This document shows positions 1-6,939 of a stretch of 10,360 nt of DNA, piece by piece (within the stretch, counting starts at the first letter, position 1; every line of letters begins with the position of its first letter). The DNA lies in the NCBI GenBank assembly GCA_963694825.1, contig CAVOEV010000175.1:1-10360 (forward strand), read 5' to 3'. A program made the translations under genes and the position numbers. Origin of the DNA: UBA8437 sp963694825. Lineage in GTDB: Bacteria; Planctomycetota; Planctomycetia; Planctomycetales; Planctomycetaceae. The notes below the pieces were generated by a model. The model had not been told where the DNA came from and made no database searches. It saw only the letters and a program-made list of their open reading frames with translations.

Positions 1-1378
1 CGCTGGCGGACTGAGCCTTGAGGACTCGGTTGAGCGACGCGGCGGAGTTCTGAGCGATGAACAGGCCGGCGGGGAGACTGCCGTCATTGGCCAGGACAAT
101 GTTCAGTCGATCCTCGTGCAACACCTGCACGGGGATGCGGTTGAACAGGTCGCCGTTCTGCAGAAAGACGTAGGCTTCGGGGCCCTCGCGGACAACGGCC
201 GCAGTGGGGAGCACCAGTACGTTTTTCATTTGCTCGACCGGTACGTGCAATCGCACACGCTGTCCAGGCCGGAATCGCCAGACGATGAAGGTCAGATCCT
301 GTTGTTGGTAGGTCCGTGATTGGTTGGTCAGGGGGATGAAGAAGTCGAAAGTGCGACTCGCCGTGTCGATCGAGTTGGCGAGGTGGCGGATCTGAAACGT
401 CTGCTCCAACGCCGGCCAGTGCCGTGGATCGTCTTCGGCAAACTCGACTGTGATCTCCCACCCGTTCTGAGCCACCGTTTCCAGTGCCGGAGCCTCGCGT
501 TTGAAGGCGTGCCCTTCGATGTACAACGCCATGTGGTTGGCCAGGGTCGAGAGCAACTCCCCGGCTCGGACCTGGTGGCCCAACTCGGCAGACAAATCTT
601 GCACCTCATAGACCAGAAGCGATGCACGGGAGGCGGGTTGTTTGTCGGGTTGTTTGTCGGGTTGAGACTTCGGCGTGGTGCGAGTCGTGCGGTCGGGTTG
701 GCCAGCGGGAGGTGGTGGTGCGACGACGTCGATGGATGTGACGAACTGGCCTCGGGACACGGTGTCGAGTTGGCTTGGATTGAGGCCTCGAGTCGAGAGG
801 TCCTGCCGATGGGCCTTGATCAGAGCCGCCTGACGCCTGAGGTTGTTTTCCAACTCGATGATCCGCGACTTGGCTATGCCACCGGTGCGGGCCAGGGGCC
901 GCAGGCGATCGAGTTGTTCTCGGATCAGTTGAGTTTCCGCCGTGGCTGCGAACAGGTCCTTTTGCGTTTTCTGAAGGTATTCGCTGAAGAGACTGATGGT
1001 GAACAGTCGGTCACCGGGATGGACCGTGTCGCCGGGATAGGCGTGGATTCGAGCCACGACGCCGGCGACTGGTGAGGTGATACCACGGTCCGAGCGGCCT
1101 GGTTGATCGACAATCACTCCGGGGATCTGGATCTTCTTGGAATAGTTCTCGAGACGGACTGGTTTGGAGATCAAGCCAAGGTTCTTTCTTGCCTGCGGGC
1201 TGATCGTCAAGACCAGGAGTTCCTGGTTAGGTTCAGGCGTGTCCTGAAGCGGTGCCGATTCGGTCGTGGTGCGTGTCACAAGGGGCAACCAGCGGTCCCG
1301 AGTCCCGAACGCGGTCGAGCCGAGAAGTGCGATGATGGCAAGAAATCCCCAGATCCGCGGTCGAAAGAGGATCTGCAT
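1..1378 (-). CDS. RND efflux periplasmic adaptor (CusB/CzcB-like), 3' end outside window
   Basis: Membrane-fusion subunit that would link an inner-membrane RND pump to the outer-membrane factor encoded upstream, for metal-cation export. I read 459 codons without a stop from ATG 1378 to the window edge. Residues 9-24 form an N-terminal hydrophobic anchor or signal. A barrel-sandwich (lipoyl-like) half is seen at about 98-130 (SPVAGVV, GDTVHPGDRLF). An alpha-helical hairpin follows at about 131-205, the second lipoyl half at about 252-280 (VRAGELLSTL), and beta-barrel and membrane-proximal parts at about 285-450 (VLPTAAVVREG). AGGTG lies five bases before the ATG and supports this start. A Pro/Lys/Gln-rich linker (221-250) with a QPDK repeat precedes the second lipoyl half. 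The His-rich stretch I know near the N-terminus of many planctomycete relatives is not seen. Last gene visible in the tolC-like operon, 190 nt after the His-rich protein gene. The metal is not determinable from the sequence. Confidence 0.92.
   Translation of the reverse strand, partial: MQILFRPRIWGFLAIIALLGSTAFGTRDRWLPLVTRTTTESAPLQDTPEPNQELLVLTISPQARKNLGLISKPVRLENYSKKIQIPGVIVDQPGRSDRGITSPVAGVVARIHAYPGDTVHPGDRLFTISLFSEYLQKTQKDLFAATAETQLIREQLDRLRPLARTGGIAKSRIIELENNLRRQAALIKAHRQDLSTRGLNPSQLDTVSRGQFVTSIDVVAPPPPAGQPDRTTRTTPKSQPDKQPDKQPASRASLLVYEVQDLSAELGHQVRAGELLSTLANHMALYIEGHAFKREAPALETVAQNGWEITVEFAEDDPRHWPALEQTFQIRHLANSIDTASRTFDFFIPLTNQSRTYQQQDLTFIVWRFRPGQRVRLHVPVEQMKNVLVLPTAAVVREGPEAYVFLQNGDLFNRIPVQVLHEDRLNIVLANDGSLPAGLFIAQNSAASLNRVLKAQSAS
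635..664 (-). repeat. 12-nt tandem repeat in the adaptor gene (QPDK linker)
   Basis: Two and a half exact copies of a 12-nt unit (635-646, 647-658, 659-664) encode QPDKQPDKQP at residues 239-248 of the adaptor. It lies in the flexible linker before the second lipoyl half. Exact identity at DNA level suggests recent slippage. Confidence 0.85.
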
Positions 1379-1568
1379 GAAGTCACCTATGACGTTACGA
1401 GGGAAGACGAATCGAGACGACGTTGGAGCTGAAAGGGCACACGCGTGACGGTCGAGCGCGGGTGTCGTGCCACGCGGAACCGGACGAAGGTCCGCGGTCC
1501 TGGCGGCTCGAAGACGACTCGTAACGGCGTTGGGACGCGAGGAGCCGGTCGCCGGAGGAAACGGCGAT

Positions 1569-2039
1569 CTAGATCAGCAGCACACCACAACGCTGGCAGC
1601 GCGCAGTGTCAGACAGAAGGCACTGGTGCGGTGCGTGGATGCCATGGCCTCTGGCGGACGATCTCGAGTGGGTAGGAGTGGCCGAGTTGGCAAGGGGCAT
1701 GGTTTCGGGGCGCCGGACTTCAATCGACGAACATCCCATGGCGTCAGTGCCAAAGGCGATGACATCGTGCGGAATCAGATTGTTGTCGTGTGGGTTTGAG
1801 GTGTCGGAATTGTCCCCGGTCGGAACGACCAGGGAGAGAACGATTTCGACCAGCGACAGATGCACGTGAGCCGTCAGGTGGGAATGGGAGTGCGACGTCC
1901 CCGAATGGGCCGCCGGCGGATGCGAGTGCGGCCGGTCGCTGTCAGCGTGAGCGTGGCAGACTGCCGGAGGCAGCAACGAACCGGTCAGGAGCGTTGCTGT
2001 AAGCAGCAGAATCAGCGAGTGATGAAGGTGGCGTGTCAT
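1569..2039 (-). CDS. Small secreted histidine-rich protein, probable periplasmic metal binder
   Basis: 156 residues, lying between the outer-membrane factor and the adaptor on the same strand. Residues 4-32 look like a signal peptide: a hydrophobic core at 9-23 and a possible cleavage after A30-H31-A32. The protein has 19 His in 156 residues, concentrated at 29-60 (HSHPP, SHSHSH, AHVHL) and 132-138 (HGIHAPH), plus a C-terminal Cys cluster (C140, C148, C151, the last two as CQRC). A hydrophobic stretch follows the His cluster (61-72, LSLVEIVLSLVV). I know no catalytic domain here. His-rich small proteins commonly accompany metal efflux operons, so binding or buffering of the exported metal in the periplasm is inferred from composition and context. 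ATG 2039 was chosen because the signal peptide begins there; in-frame extension to 2261 would overlap the preceding gene. No clear SD is seen before this ATG. Confidence 0.78.
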   Translation of the reverse strand: MTRHLHHSLILLLTATLLTGSLLPPAVCHAHADSDRPHSHPPAAHSGTSHSHSHLTAHVHLSLVEIVLSLVVPTGDNSDTSNPHDNNLIPHDVIAFGTDAMGCSSIEVRRPETMPLANSATPTHSRSSARGHGIHAPHQCLLSDTARCQRCGVLLI

Positions 2040-2182
2040 TGTCGGACGATTGTGATCGCGGGAGATTGGCGGAACAGGTGCATGCCAGCATGGCCCTGCC
2101 GCAGCATTCACTATGCCATGTGCTGCCATCCGATGCCAAGAATAAACTGAACCAGGGAATTGGTGTGGTCGTGTCGCCAGCT

Positions 2183-3541
2183 TCATTCCAGGCTGCCGCT
2201 CAGCAGAAGGCCCTGGATTTCGACGGTCGCGGTCCAGAGTTGTTCCAGGGAGTCCAGCCATGCGAGGCGGGTTTCGGAGTAGGAACGTTGAGCGGTGAGC
2301 ACGGCCAGGTAGCTGGATTCGCCGCTCTCGTAGCTCTGGCGGTTCAGGTCAAGGTTCTGCTTGGCCTTTTCCAGGATGACACCGCTGTAACGAGCAGCCT
2401 GTTGCCGAGCCTGTTCGTATTTCAGAAAGACAGCAGCCAGTCGCTGCTGCAGGTGAAGTTCGATCCGTTCGACGACCTGTCGAGCTGCAATTGCGTCGGC
2501 TTGGGCCTGGGCGATACCGCCCTGGTTGCGGTCGTGTACGGGGATGGGCATCGACAACTGGATTGTTGCAAAGGTGTCTTTGGACGCATCGTCGTAGTAG
2601 GTTCCGGTCTGCATGGTCCAATTGGGCGTCGCTTCGGCAGTCGCTCGCAGCAGCGCCGCACGAGTTCGTTCGACTTCGGCCACCGCTGCGGACAGTTCGG
2701 GGCTGTCGCGGAGAATTGTTTCGAGAGTCTGGTTCCATACCAGTTCGGGGGATTCGGCGGCCAGACTTCCGGCGACATCCTGTAATGGCAACCCGGGTTG
2801 ACCGACGACGGTCACGAGGCCACGCCAGCGAGCCGTGTGTTGAGTTCGAGTGTTTTCGAGTTTCAGGGTGGCGACTTCGAGTTCGATTTCAGCCTGAGTG
2901 AGTACGGTGCGAGGTTCCTGGTTCTTGATCAGTTCCCTCGCCTTGAGGACGGCCTGGTTGGCGATTGCGTGAAGTTCCTTGGCAACTGCCACTCGTTGCT
3001 GGGCGACTCGGGACAGGTGGAATGCGCGACGTACATCGGTAAGGACACGTAGCCTTTGGGACGCCAGTTCGCGTTCCGCTCGGGCGACATCCCAGCCGGC
3101 CTCGTTGCGATTCAATTCCAGCTTGTTAGTGGTGATGATCGGCTGCGAGAGAAACGCTCCGTATTGCCCAGCCGATCCGTCGTTGCCAATCTCCTGGACA
3201 GACAGGCCGATGACCGGATTGGGGCTCAGGCCGACCTGGACCCGCCGTCCCTCGGCCGACTCGATCCGTGCCCGGAATTCGGCAAGCGTCGGATTCGAGG
3301 CCAGTGCCAGTTCTTCGAACGCCTCGAGAGTTGTCGGTGACTCTGGTATTGGGTCTGCCGCGGCGATGTCCGTGCCGGGGAGACTGGTTGCCGATGCTGT
3401 GCGAATCCGGGTTGGCTGCCAGCCGACTGATGCGGAAGACGGTTCGGGCGTGGTGGGTGCGGAAGCCGGTTGCCTGCGTTCCACGTGCGCGCAACCGTTC
3501 GTCAGAGCGACGAGCAGCAATGATGTGACGAGGCGTTTCAA
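2183..3541 (-). CDS. TolC-family outer-membrane factor (CusC/CzcC-like)
   Basis: Outer-membrane channel of a tripartite metal RND exporter and first gene of the operon with the His-rich protein and the adaptor. With the chosen start it is 452 residues, normal for CusC/CzcC. The N-terminus is lipoprotein-like: K2, R3, hydrophobic 4-13, then TNGC with C17. T at -3 makes the lipobox non-canonical. After a low-complexity Pro/Ser/Ala segment come two OEP repeats, about 71-260 (beginning TLEAFEELALASNPTL) and about 275-450, with long amphipathic helices and the typical QSYESGESSYLAVLTAQRSY motif in the second. No ATG is available. TTG at 3541, 3571 and 3601 are the in-frame options. I prefer 3541 because the signal peptide starts exactly there and AGGGGA lies upstream, although at a long 15-base spacing. 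The longest possibility ends at 3601. The stop is followed by a 143-nt gap before the next gene. Confidence 0.93.
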   Translation of the reverse strand: MKRLVTSLLLVALTNGCAHVERRQPASAPTTPEPSSASVGWQPTRIRTASATSLPGTDIAAADPIPESPTTLEAFEELALASNPTLAEFRARIESAEGRRVQVGLSPNPVIGLSVQEIGNDGSAGQYGAFLSQPIITTNKLELNRNEAGWDVARAERELASQRLRVLTDVRRAFHLSRVAQQRVAVAKELHAIANQAVLKARELIKNQEPRTVLTQAEIELEVATLKLENTRTQHTARWRGLVTVVGQPGLPLQDVAGSLAAESPELVWNQTLETILRDSPELSAAVAEVERTRAALLRATAEATPNWTMQTGTYYDDASKDTFATIQLSMPIPVHDRNQGGIAQAQADAIAARQVVERIELHLQQRLAAVFLKYEQARQQAARYSGVILEKAKQNLDLNRQSYESGESSYLAVLTAQRSYSETRLAWLDSLEQLWTATVEIQGLLLSGSLE

Positions 3542-3614
3542 CGTCTTGGAGTCCGTTCCCCTACATATCAAATATCGGCGATAGACTGGGGTGAACTCCA
3601 ACTGAGTGTGTCTA

Positions 3615-3740
3615 TTGCAAGCGTCGTGACTCTGTGTGTTTGCCTGCGAGGCGTAGCGACAAGACGCTTTTCAAGGAGAACAGGAACCGGATTGCGGGAC
3701 GTTCGAGACCTTGCAAGGGACTCTGGTGGGTGTGTTTGCC
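3615..3740 (+). repeat. Imperfect 30-nt direct repeat pair in the tolC/glpQ intergenic region
   Basis: Two 30-nt segments, 3615-3644 and 3711-3740, share TTGCAAG at the left end and TGTGTTTGCC at the right end, with a poorly conserved middle. They lie 96 nt apart, between the divergent tolC-like and glpQ-like genes. Paired operators for a dimeric regulator would look like this, but no regulator gene is in view and the middle is degenerate, so chance is possible. Apart from this pair I see no convincing promoter or terminator in 3542-3804. Confidence 0.3.
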
Positions 3741-3804
3741 AAGAAGTCAGTCGGTAAGATCACTCAGTCCGGTAGTTCGACTCACATACAAGACGAGAGC
3801 ACTG

Positions 3805-4848
3805 ATGGAGACACGCATCCGGATTGTCGTCCTGTTGTCGATTGTCCTGCCGGTATCGGTGTCGGCCGAGGCACGTGACAGGATCGTGATTGCTCATCGC
3901 GGTGCGAGCGGTTACCTGCCCGAGCACACCCTGGCCGCCAAGGCGATGGCTTACGCCCTGGGGTCCGACTTCATTGAGCAGGATCTGGTGATGACCCGTG
4001 ACGACCGGCTTGTCGTCCTGCATGATCTGTATCTCGACCGAATCAGCGACGTCCAGACCGTGTTCCCCGGTCGGCAGCGTGCCAATGGCCGTTTCTACGC
4101 CATCGATTTCACGTTGAAGGAAATCCGCATGCTGGCGGTCTCGGAACGGTATCGAATCGCGGGTGGCAAGAAGGTGGCTGTCTATCCCGGACGGTTCCCT
4201 TTGGGGCAGTCCCGGTTTCGGGTTCATACGTTCGAGGAGGAAGTCGAGCTGATCCAGGGCTTGAATCATTCAACAGGCAAGCAGGTGGGCCTTTACCCGG
4301 AGCTGAAACAGTCGAAGTTCCATCGTAACGAGGGCAAGGACCTCGCCCGTGCGGTGCTGAAGGTGCTCAAGCAGTACGGCTACACGGCCAAGCGAGACAA
4401 GGTGTTTGTTCAGTCGTTCGAATTCGACGAGGTCCGCCGACTGCATGACACGTTGCTGCCGTCGATGGGCATGGACCTTCGGATCGTGTTCCTGGTCAGC
4501 GGTGGCAAGTCCTTCAGTTGGGTCTCACTCCCTGGCGGCATGGAGACGATTGCCAAGCACGCAGATGGGATTGGCCCGAGTGTGTCGATGCTTGTGGACA
4601 AGGCGTCGAAGCCTGGCGATGTGCGACTGACTGGCCTGGTCCGTGCGGCTCATCGTGCAGGACTGGTGGTTCATCCCTACACGTTCCGGTTGGAACAGGC
4701 GGCTCTGCCGTCTTTTGCGGCGAGCCCGGACCAGTTGCTGGAAATCCTGTGGAATCGAGCCCACATCGACGGACTGTTTACTGATTTCCCGGATCGAGTC
4801 GACCTGTTCCTGAAAAACAGCGAGTCAAAGGCCCCTCACGGACCGTGA
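3805..4848 (+). CDS. glpQ: Secreted glycerophosphodiester phosphodiesterase, GlpQ type
   Basis: Hydrolyses glycerophosphodiesters (deacylated phospholipids) to sn-glycerol 3-phosphate and an alcohol; expected in the periplasm and Ca2+-dependent as in the GlpQ family. The 347-residue product is close to E. coli GlpQ in length. Residues 1-21 are a signal peptide ending SVSA. The GDPD TIM-barrel fold is shown by H31-R32 in IAHRGASGYLPEHT, metal ligands E58 and D60 in EQDLVMTRDD, the catalytic H73 in VVLHDLYLDR, and E166 in GLYPELKQ. The segment FQSFEFDEVRRL-like (here FVQSFEFDEVRRL) and the C-terminal IDGLFTDFPD are also typical. ATG 3805 was preferred over GTG 3634 because the signal peptide begins there; GAGAG lies six bases upstream. 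It stands alone on the plus strand, divergent from the efflux operon, with no transporter or kinase nearby, so a functional link with metal export is not supported. Confidence 0.95.
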   Translation: METRIRIVVLLSIVLPVSVSAEARDRIVIAHRGASGYLPEHTLAAKAMAYALGSDFIEQDLVMTRDDRLVVLHDLYLDRISDVQTVFPGRQRANGRFYAIDFTLKEIRMLAVSERYRIAGGKKVAVYPGRFPLGQSRFRVHTFEEEVELIQGLNHSTGKQVGLYPELKQSKFHRNEGKDLARAVLKVLKQYGYTAKRDKVFVQSFEFDEVRRLHDTLLPSMGMDLRIVFLVSGGKSFSWVSLPGGMETIAKHADGIGPSVSMLVDKASKPGDVRLTGLVRAAHRAGLVVHPYTFRLEQAALPSFAASPDQLLEILWNRAHIDGLFTDFPDRVDLFLKNSESKAPHGP

Positions 4849-4849
4849 G
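4835..4849 (+). terminator. Short hairpin overlapping the glpQ stop codon
   Basis: CTCAC (4835-4839) pairs with GTGAG (4845-4849) around GGACC; the TGA stop lies inside the 3' arm. No U-run follows, so an intrinsic terminator is not proven. It may only be a chance palindrome. Confidence 0.25.
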
Positions 4850-4943
4850 TCCGGGTTCCGGCGAGATACGAGCGTTGAGGATTCTCTTGTCGCGTCGATT
4901 CGTCTGGCCTGAGGCATTCCGCCTGATGGCTTAGGACGAGGAA

Positions 4944-5062
4944 ACCGTTACGTTACCGTCTTCAACACACGCAGACACGGCGTCCGAATACTCGTGATCG
5001 GCACCTGAGAGCGACTGACCTTGCAGCGGCCAATCCTCTTGCCGGTTCACGGCACCGATGCC
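4944..5062 (+). repeat. Dispersed repeat block A, copy 1
   Basis: This 119-nt block aligns without any gap to 10242-10360; I count 14 mismatches, about 88% identity. It starts ACCGTTACG and ends CACCGATGCC. The middle has CCGAATACTCGTGA, which forms a 7-bp hairpin in copy 2 but only a shorter one here. No long open frame in it looks protein-like. It lies just upstream of a possible small gene with a good SD, so it could be a leader or promoter region carried with that gene. True ends beyond the aligned part are unknown because copy 2 is cut by the window edge. Confidence 0.88.
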
Positions 5063-5096
5063 AGGTGTGAGCTGGCCAACTTCAAGGAGCACTCAG

Positions 5097-5219
5097 ATGA
5101 GTTCGAAGAGCAACATGGAGAAGGCGAAACATTTTGAGACGAGCTTCTGGATCCTTTGTGGGTGCGTGTTGGCGATTCTTGCGTTTTCCTCGCTCTCAAA
5201 CCAGAAATCGCGGACCTGA
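5097..5219 (+). CDS. Possible 40-residue single-span membrane protein
   Basis: The ATG at 5097 is preceded by AAGGAG with a seven-base spacer, one of the best ribosome binding sites in the window. The product has a polar N-terminus with Lys and Glu (MSSKSNMEKAKHFETS), one hydrophobic segment at about residues 17-33 (FWILCGCVLAILAFSSL) with two Cys, and a short basic tail ending KSRT. This is the shape of a small inner-membrane protein with its N-terminus in the cytoplasm. I recognise no family. Its last ten bases overlap repeat block B, whose coding-like frame is the -1 frame relative to this one, so a longer protein broken by a frameshift is an alternative. The gene sits between repeat blocks A and B. 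Confidence 0.45.
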   Translation: MSSKSNMEKAKHFETSFWILCGCVLAILAFSSLSNQKSRT

Positions 5220-5344
5220 AATTCGGCAACGCCGGTGATTCGACCGCCCCCCAGAACAGTGGATAGGACGCGGCTGCAAGCCGCCTGACCTACCTGGTGA
5301 AGGTCGCAATGGCCGTGGTTTCGGCCCAGTATGGGCAGCAGTAG
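5210..5344 (+). repeat. Dispersed repeat block B, copy 1 (coding-like, internal TAG)
   Basis: This 135-nt block aligns gap-free with 9886-10020. In the shared frame it reads 18 codons beginning ADLK, a TAG at 5264-5266, then 25 codons (DAAASRLTYLVKVAMAV, ending QYGQQ) and a second TAG at 5342-5344. Differences from copy 2 are often synonymous or conservative (V/M, V/I, S/T, Q/K, D/E). The second half contains a perfect small hairpin, GCGGCT-gca-AGCCGC (5270-5284). It may be the tail of a small-protein family now decayed, or a non-coding dispersed repeat; the opposite strand is open in much of it too. Confidence 0.85.
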
Positions 5345-5458
5345 AGCGGCGACTAGTCACTTACTGTGTCCTTGCGGCAAGCCTGCATGAACGAGTTTTC
5401 TGGAATCGGTACCGTGGTTTGTTTCACTCAGACCTGGCCGCTTTCCTCTTTCGTTGGA

Positions 5459-5474
5459 TGCCGGCGAACCGGCA
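5459..5474 (-). terminator. UUCG-tetraloop hairpin right after the DUF1501 stop
   Basis: On the transcript strand TGCCGG-TTCG-CCGGCA gives a 6-bp stem with the very stable UUCG loop, starting two bases after the TAG stop of the DUF1501 gene. No U-run follows. A role as transcript 3'-end stabiliser or weak terminator of the two-gene operon is inferred from position. Confidence 0.55.
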
Positions 5475-5476
5475 AA

Positions 5477-6937
5477 CTATGAAACCAGGTCGTGAGCGAC
5501 ATTGCCGTAGACGTCTGTCAGTCGAAAGTCGCGGCTCGCGTAGTGCCACGTCAGGCGGGTGTGGTCGAGGCCGAGCAGGTGCAGGATCGTCGCGTGCAGG
5601 TCGTGCAGCGTCATTCGGTCTTTGATCGTGTAGTACCCGAACTCGTCTGTCTCACCGTACCGAAATCCGCCCTTTACGCCGCCGCCGGCCATCCAGATCG
5701 TGAATCCGTCGGTGTGGTGATCTCGTCCGACGTTTTTACCATCACCCGCCTGCGAGGTGGGCGTCCGCCCAAATTCACCGGCCCAGACGACGAGCGTTTC
5801 ATCGAGTAGTCCGCGTGCCTTCAGATCCTGCAGGAATCCTGTGATCGGAAGATCGATTTGGGCCGCGTTGAGGGCGTGACCTTTTTCTAGATAGCCGTGC
5901 TGGTCCCACTGTTCGTTCGAGGGGATTCCCTGGCTACTGAGCGAGCCGGCATGATTCACCTGGATGAACCGGACGCCTCGCTCGACCATTCGTCTGGCCA
6001 TCAGACACTGTCGACCGAAGTCTTCAGTCGGTTTCTGATCCATCCCGTAGAGGTTCCGCGTTTCCTTTGTCTCCGCCGAGAGGTCGAAGGCTTCCGGAGC
6101 GGCCATTTGCATTCGGAAGGCCAGTTCGAAAGTCTGCAGTCGAGCATCCATTTCGGCGTCGCGGAATTCGTCCTGCGCCGCAAGGTCCCGCATCAGTTGA
6201 AGCTGCATTCGCTCCAGTCGACCGACCTTGGACGTGTTCATGTATTTGAATCGGGCCGTCGCTGCTGGAGAGTTCGGATATCCCGGAGTTCCCAGCGGCA
6301 CTCCCTGATGATTCGACGGAAGAAACGCGGCTCCCCAGTTGTTGACGCCGCCGTGAATGCTGGACGGGCAGATGTTGATATAGCTCGGCAGGTCGGCGTT
6401 TTCAGTGCCCAGTCCGTAGCTGATCCATGAACCCAGACTCGGGCGAACACTCAGGTCGCTGCCCGTGAACAGTTTCATTGTCGCGCCGCCGTGAGCCACA
6501 TTCGTGTCACAGACCGAGTGGACCATGCACAACTCGTCGGCAACTTTCGGGAGATGCTGCCACAGTGAACTCATCGGAATTCCGCTTTCGCCTGTCGGAC
6601 GAAATTTCCAGGGGGACTTCAGCAGGTTGCCACGCTTGGCAAATTTGATGCGGGTTCGGTTGAACGGCGGTTCCTGACCGTCGTACTTGTCGAGGGCTGG
6701 CTTCGGATCGAACGTGTCGACGTGCGAGACGCCACCCTGCATAAACAGGAACACGACGCTCTTGGCATGAGCGGCGAAGTGCGGGGACCGTGGCGCGAGT
6801 GGCGGTAAACTGTTGGAGTCCGTCGATTCGCCCTTCACCGCCTGCTCGCCCAGCATGGCATTCAGCGCAAGGCTACCGAAGCCGAGAGCGGTGCGGCTCA
6901 GCATGGCGCGGCGAGAAGTTGAGTCGTCGGCAATCAT
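5477..6937 (-). CDS. DUF1501 family protein, Tat-exported
   Basis: 486 residues, typical for DUF1501, a family within the alkaline phosphatase/sulfatase-like fold whose substrate is unknown. A twin-arginine signal is visible (S8-R9-R10-A11-M12-L13, then hydrophobic 17-29), so export in folded form is expected. Family motifs are FLFMQGGVSHVDTFD (63-77), WAGEFGRTP (385-393), RDHHTDGFTIWMAGGG (from 405) and HDLHATILHLLGLDH (445-459); the His/Asp residues in them resemble metal ligands of the superfamily. ATG 6937 lies two bases after the upstream stop codon, with GAGGTGAGG directly before it, which decides the start over the in-frame extension to 6985. It is co-transcribed with the PSCyt1/DUF1549/DUF1553 gene; this pairing recurs throughout Planctomycetes, and a role in handling complex polysaccharides has been suggested but is not shown here. 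Confidence 0.95.
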   Translation of the reverse strand: MIADDSTSRRAMLSRTALGFGSLALNAMLGEQAVKGESTDSNSLPPLAPRSPHFAAHAKSVVFLFMQGGVSHVDTFDPKPALDKYDGQEPPFNRTRIKFAKRGNLLKSPWKFRPTGESGIPMSSLWQHLPKVADELCMVHSVCDTNVAHGGATMKLFTGSDLSVRPSLGSWISYGLGTENADLPSYINICPSSIHGGVNNWGAAFLPSNHQGVPLGTPGYPNSPAATARFKYMNTSKVGRLERMQLQLMRDLAAQDEFRDAEMDARLQTFELAFRMQMAAPEAFDLSAETKETRNLYGMDQKPTEDFGRQCLMARRMVERGVRFIQVNHAGSLSSQGIPSNEQWDQHGYLEKGHALNAAQIDLPITGFLQDLKARGLLDETLVVWAGEFGRTPTSQAGDGKNVGRDHHTDGFTIWMAGGGVKGGFRYGETDEFGYYTIKDRMTLHDLHATILHLLGLDHTRLTWHYASRDFRLTDVYGNVAHDLVS

Positions 6938-6939
6938 CC

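Larger units (their letters stand above)
4849..5476. other. Gene-poor stretch between convergent glpQ and DUF1501 genes
   Basis: This 628-nt gap holds repeat block A (4944-5062), a possible 40-codon gene (5097-5219), repeat block B (5210-5344) and the hairpin at the end of the DUF1501 gene (5459-5474). I see nothing convincing in 4850-4943 or 5345-5458. No tRNA or known riboswitch pattern was recognised. Confidence 0.7.

Noticed and set aside
320..1075. 251-codon open frame on the plus strand
   Set aside because: Antisense shadow of the RND adaptor, whose minus-strand translation shows clear family motifs throughout.
1387..1590. 67-codon minus-strand frame in the gap before the adaptor gene
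   Set aside because: Arg/Pro-rich translation typical of a random frame in GC-rich DNA; overlaps the end of the His-rich gene.
2033..2785. 250-codon open frame on the plus strand
   Set aside because: Antisense to the tolC-like gene; composition shows no domain.
3634..3804. 57-residue N-terminal extension of GlpQ from GTG 3634
   Set aside because: It is Arg-rich, lacks family similarity, and would bury the signal peptide that starts at 3805.
4944..5344. Integron-like cassette array with block A or B as attC sites
   Set aside because: No attC-type R box pair or integrase is seen, and the blocks are not simple imperfect palindromes.
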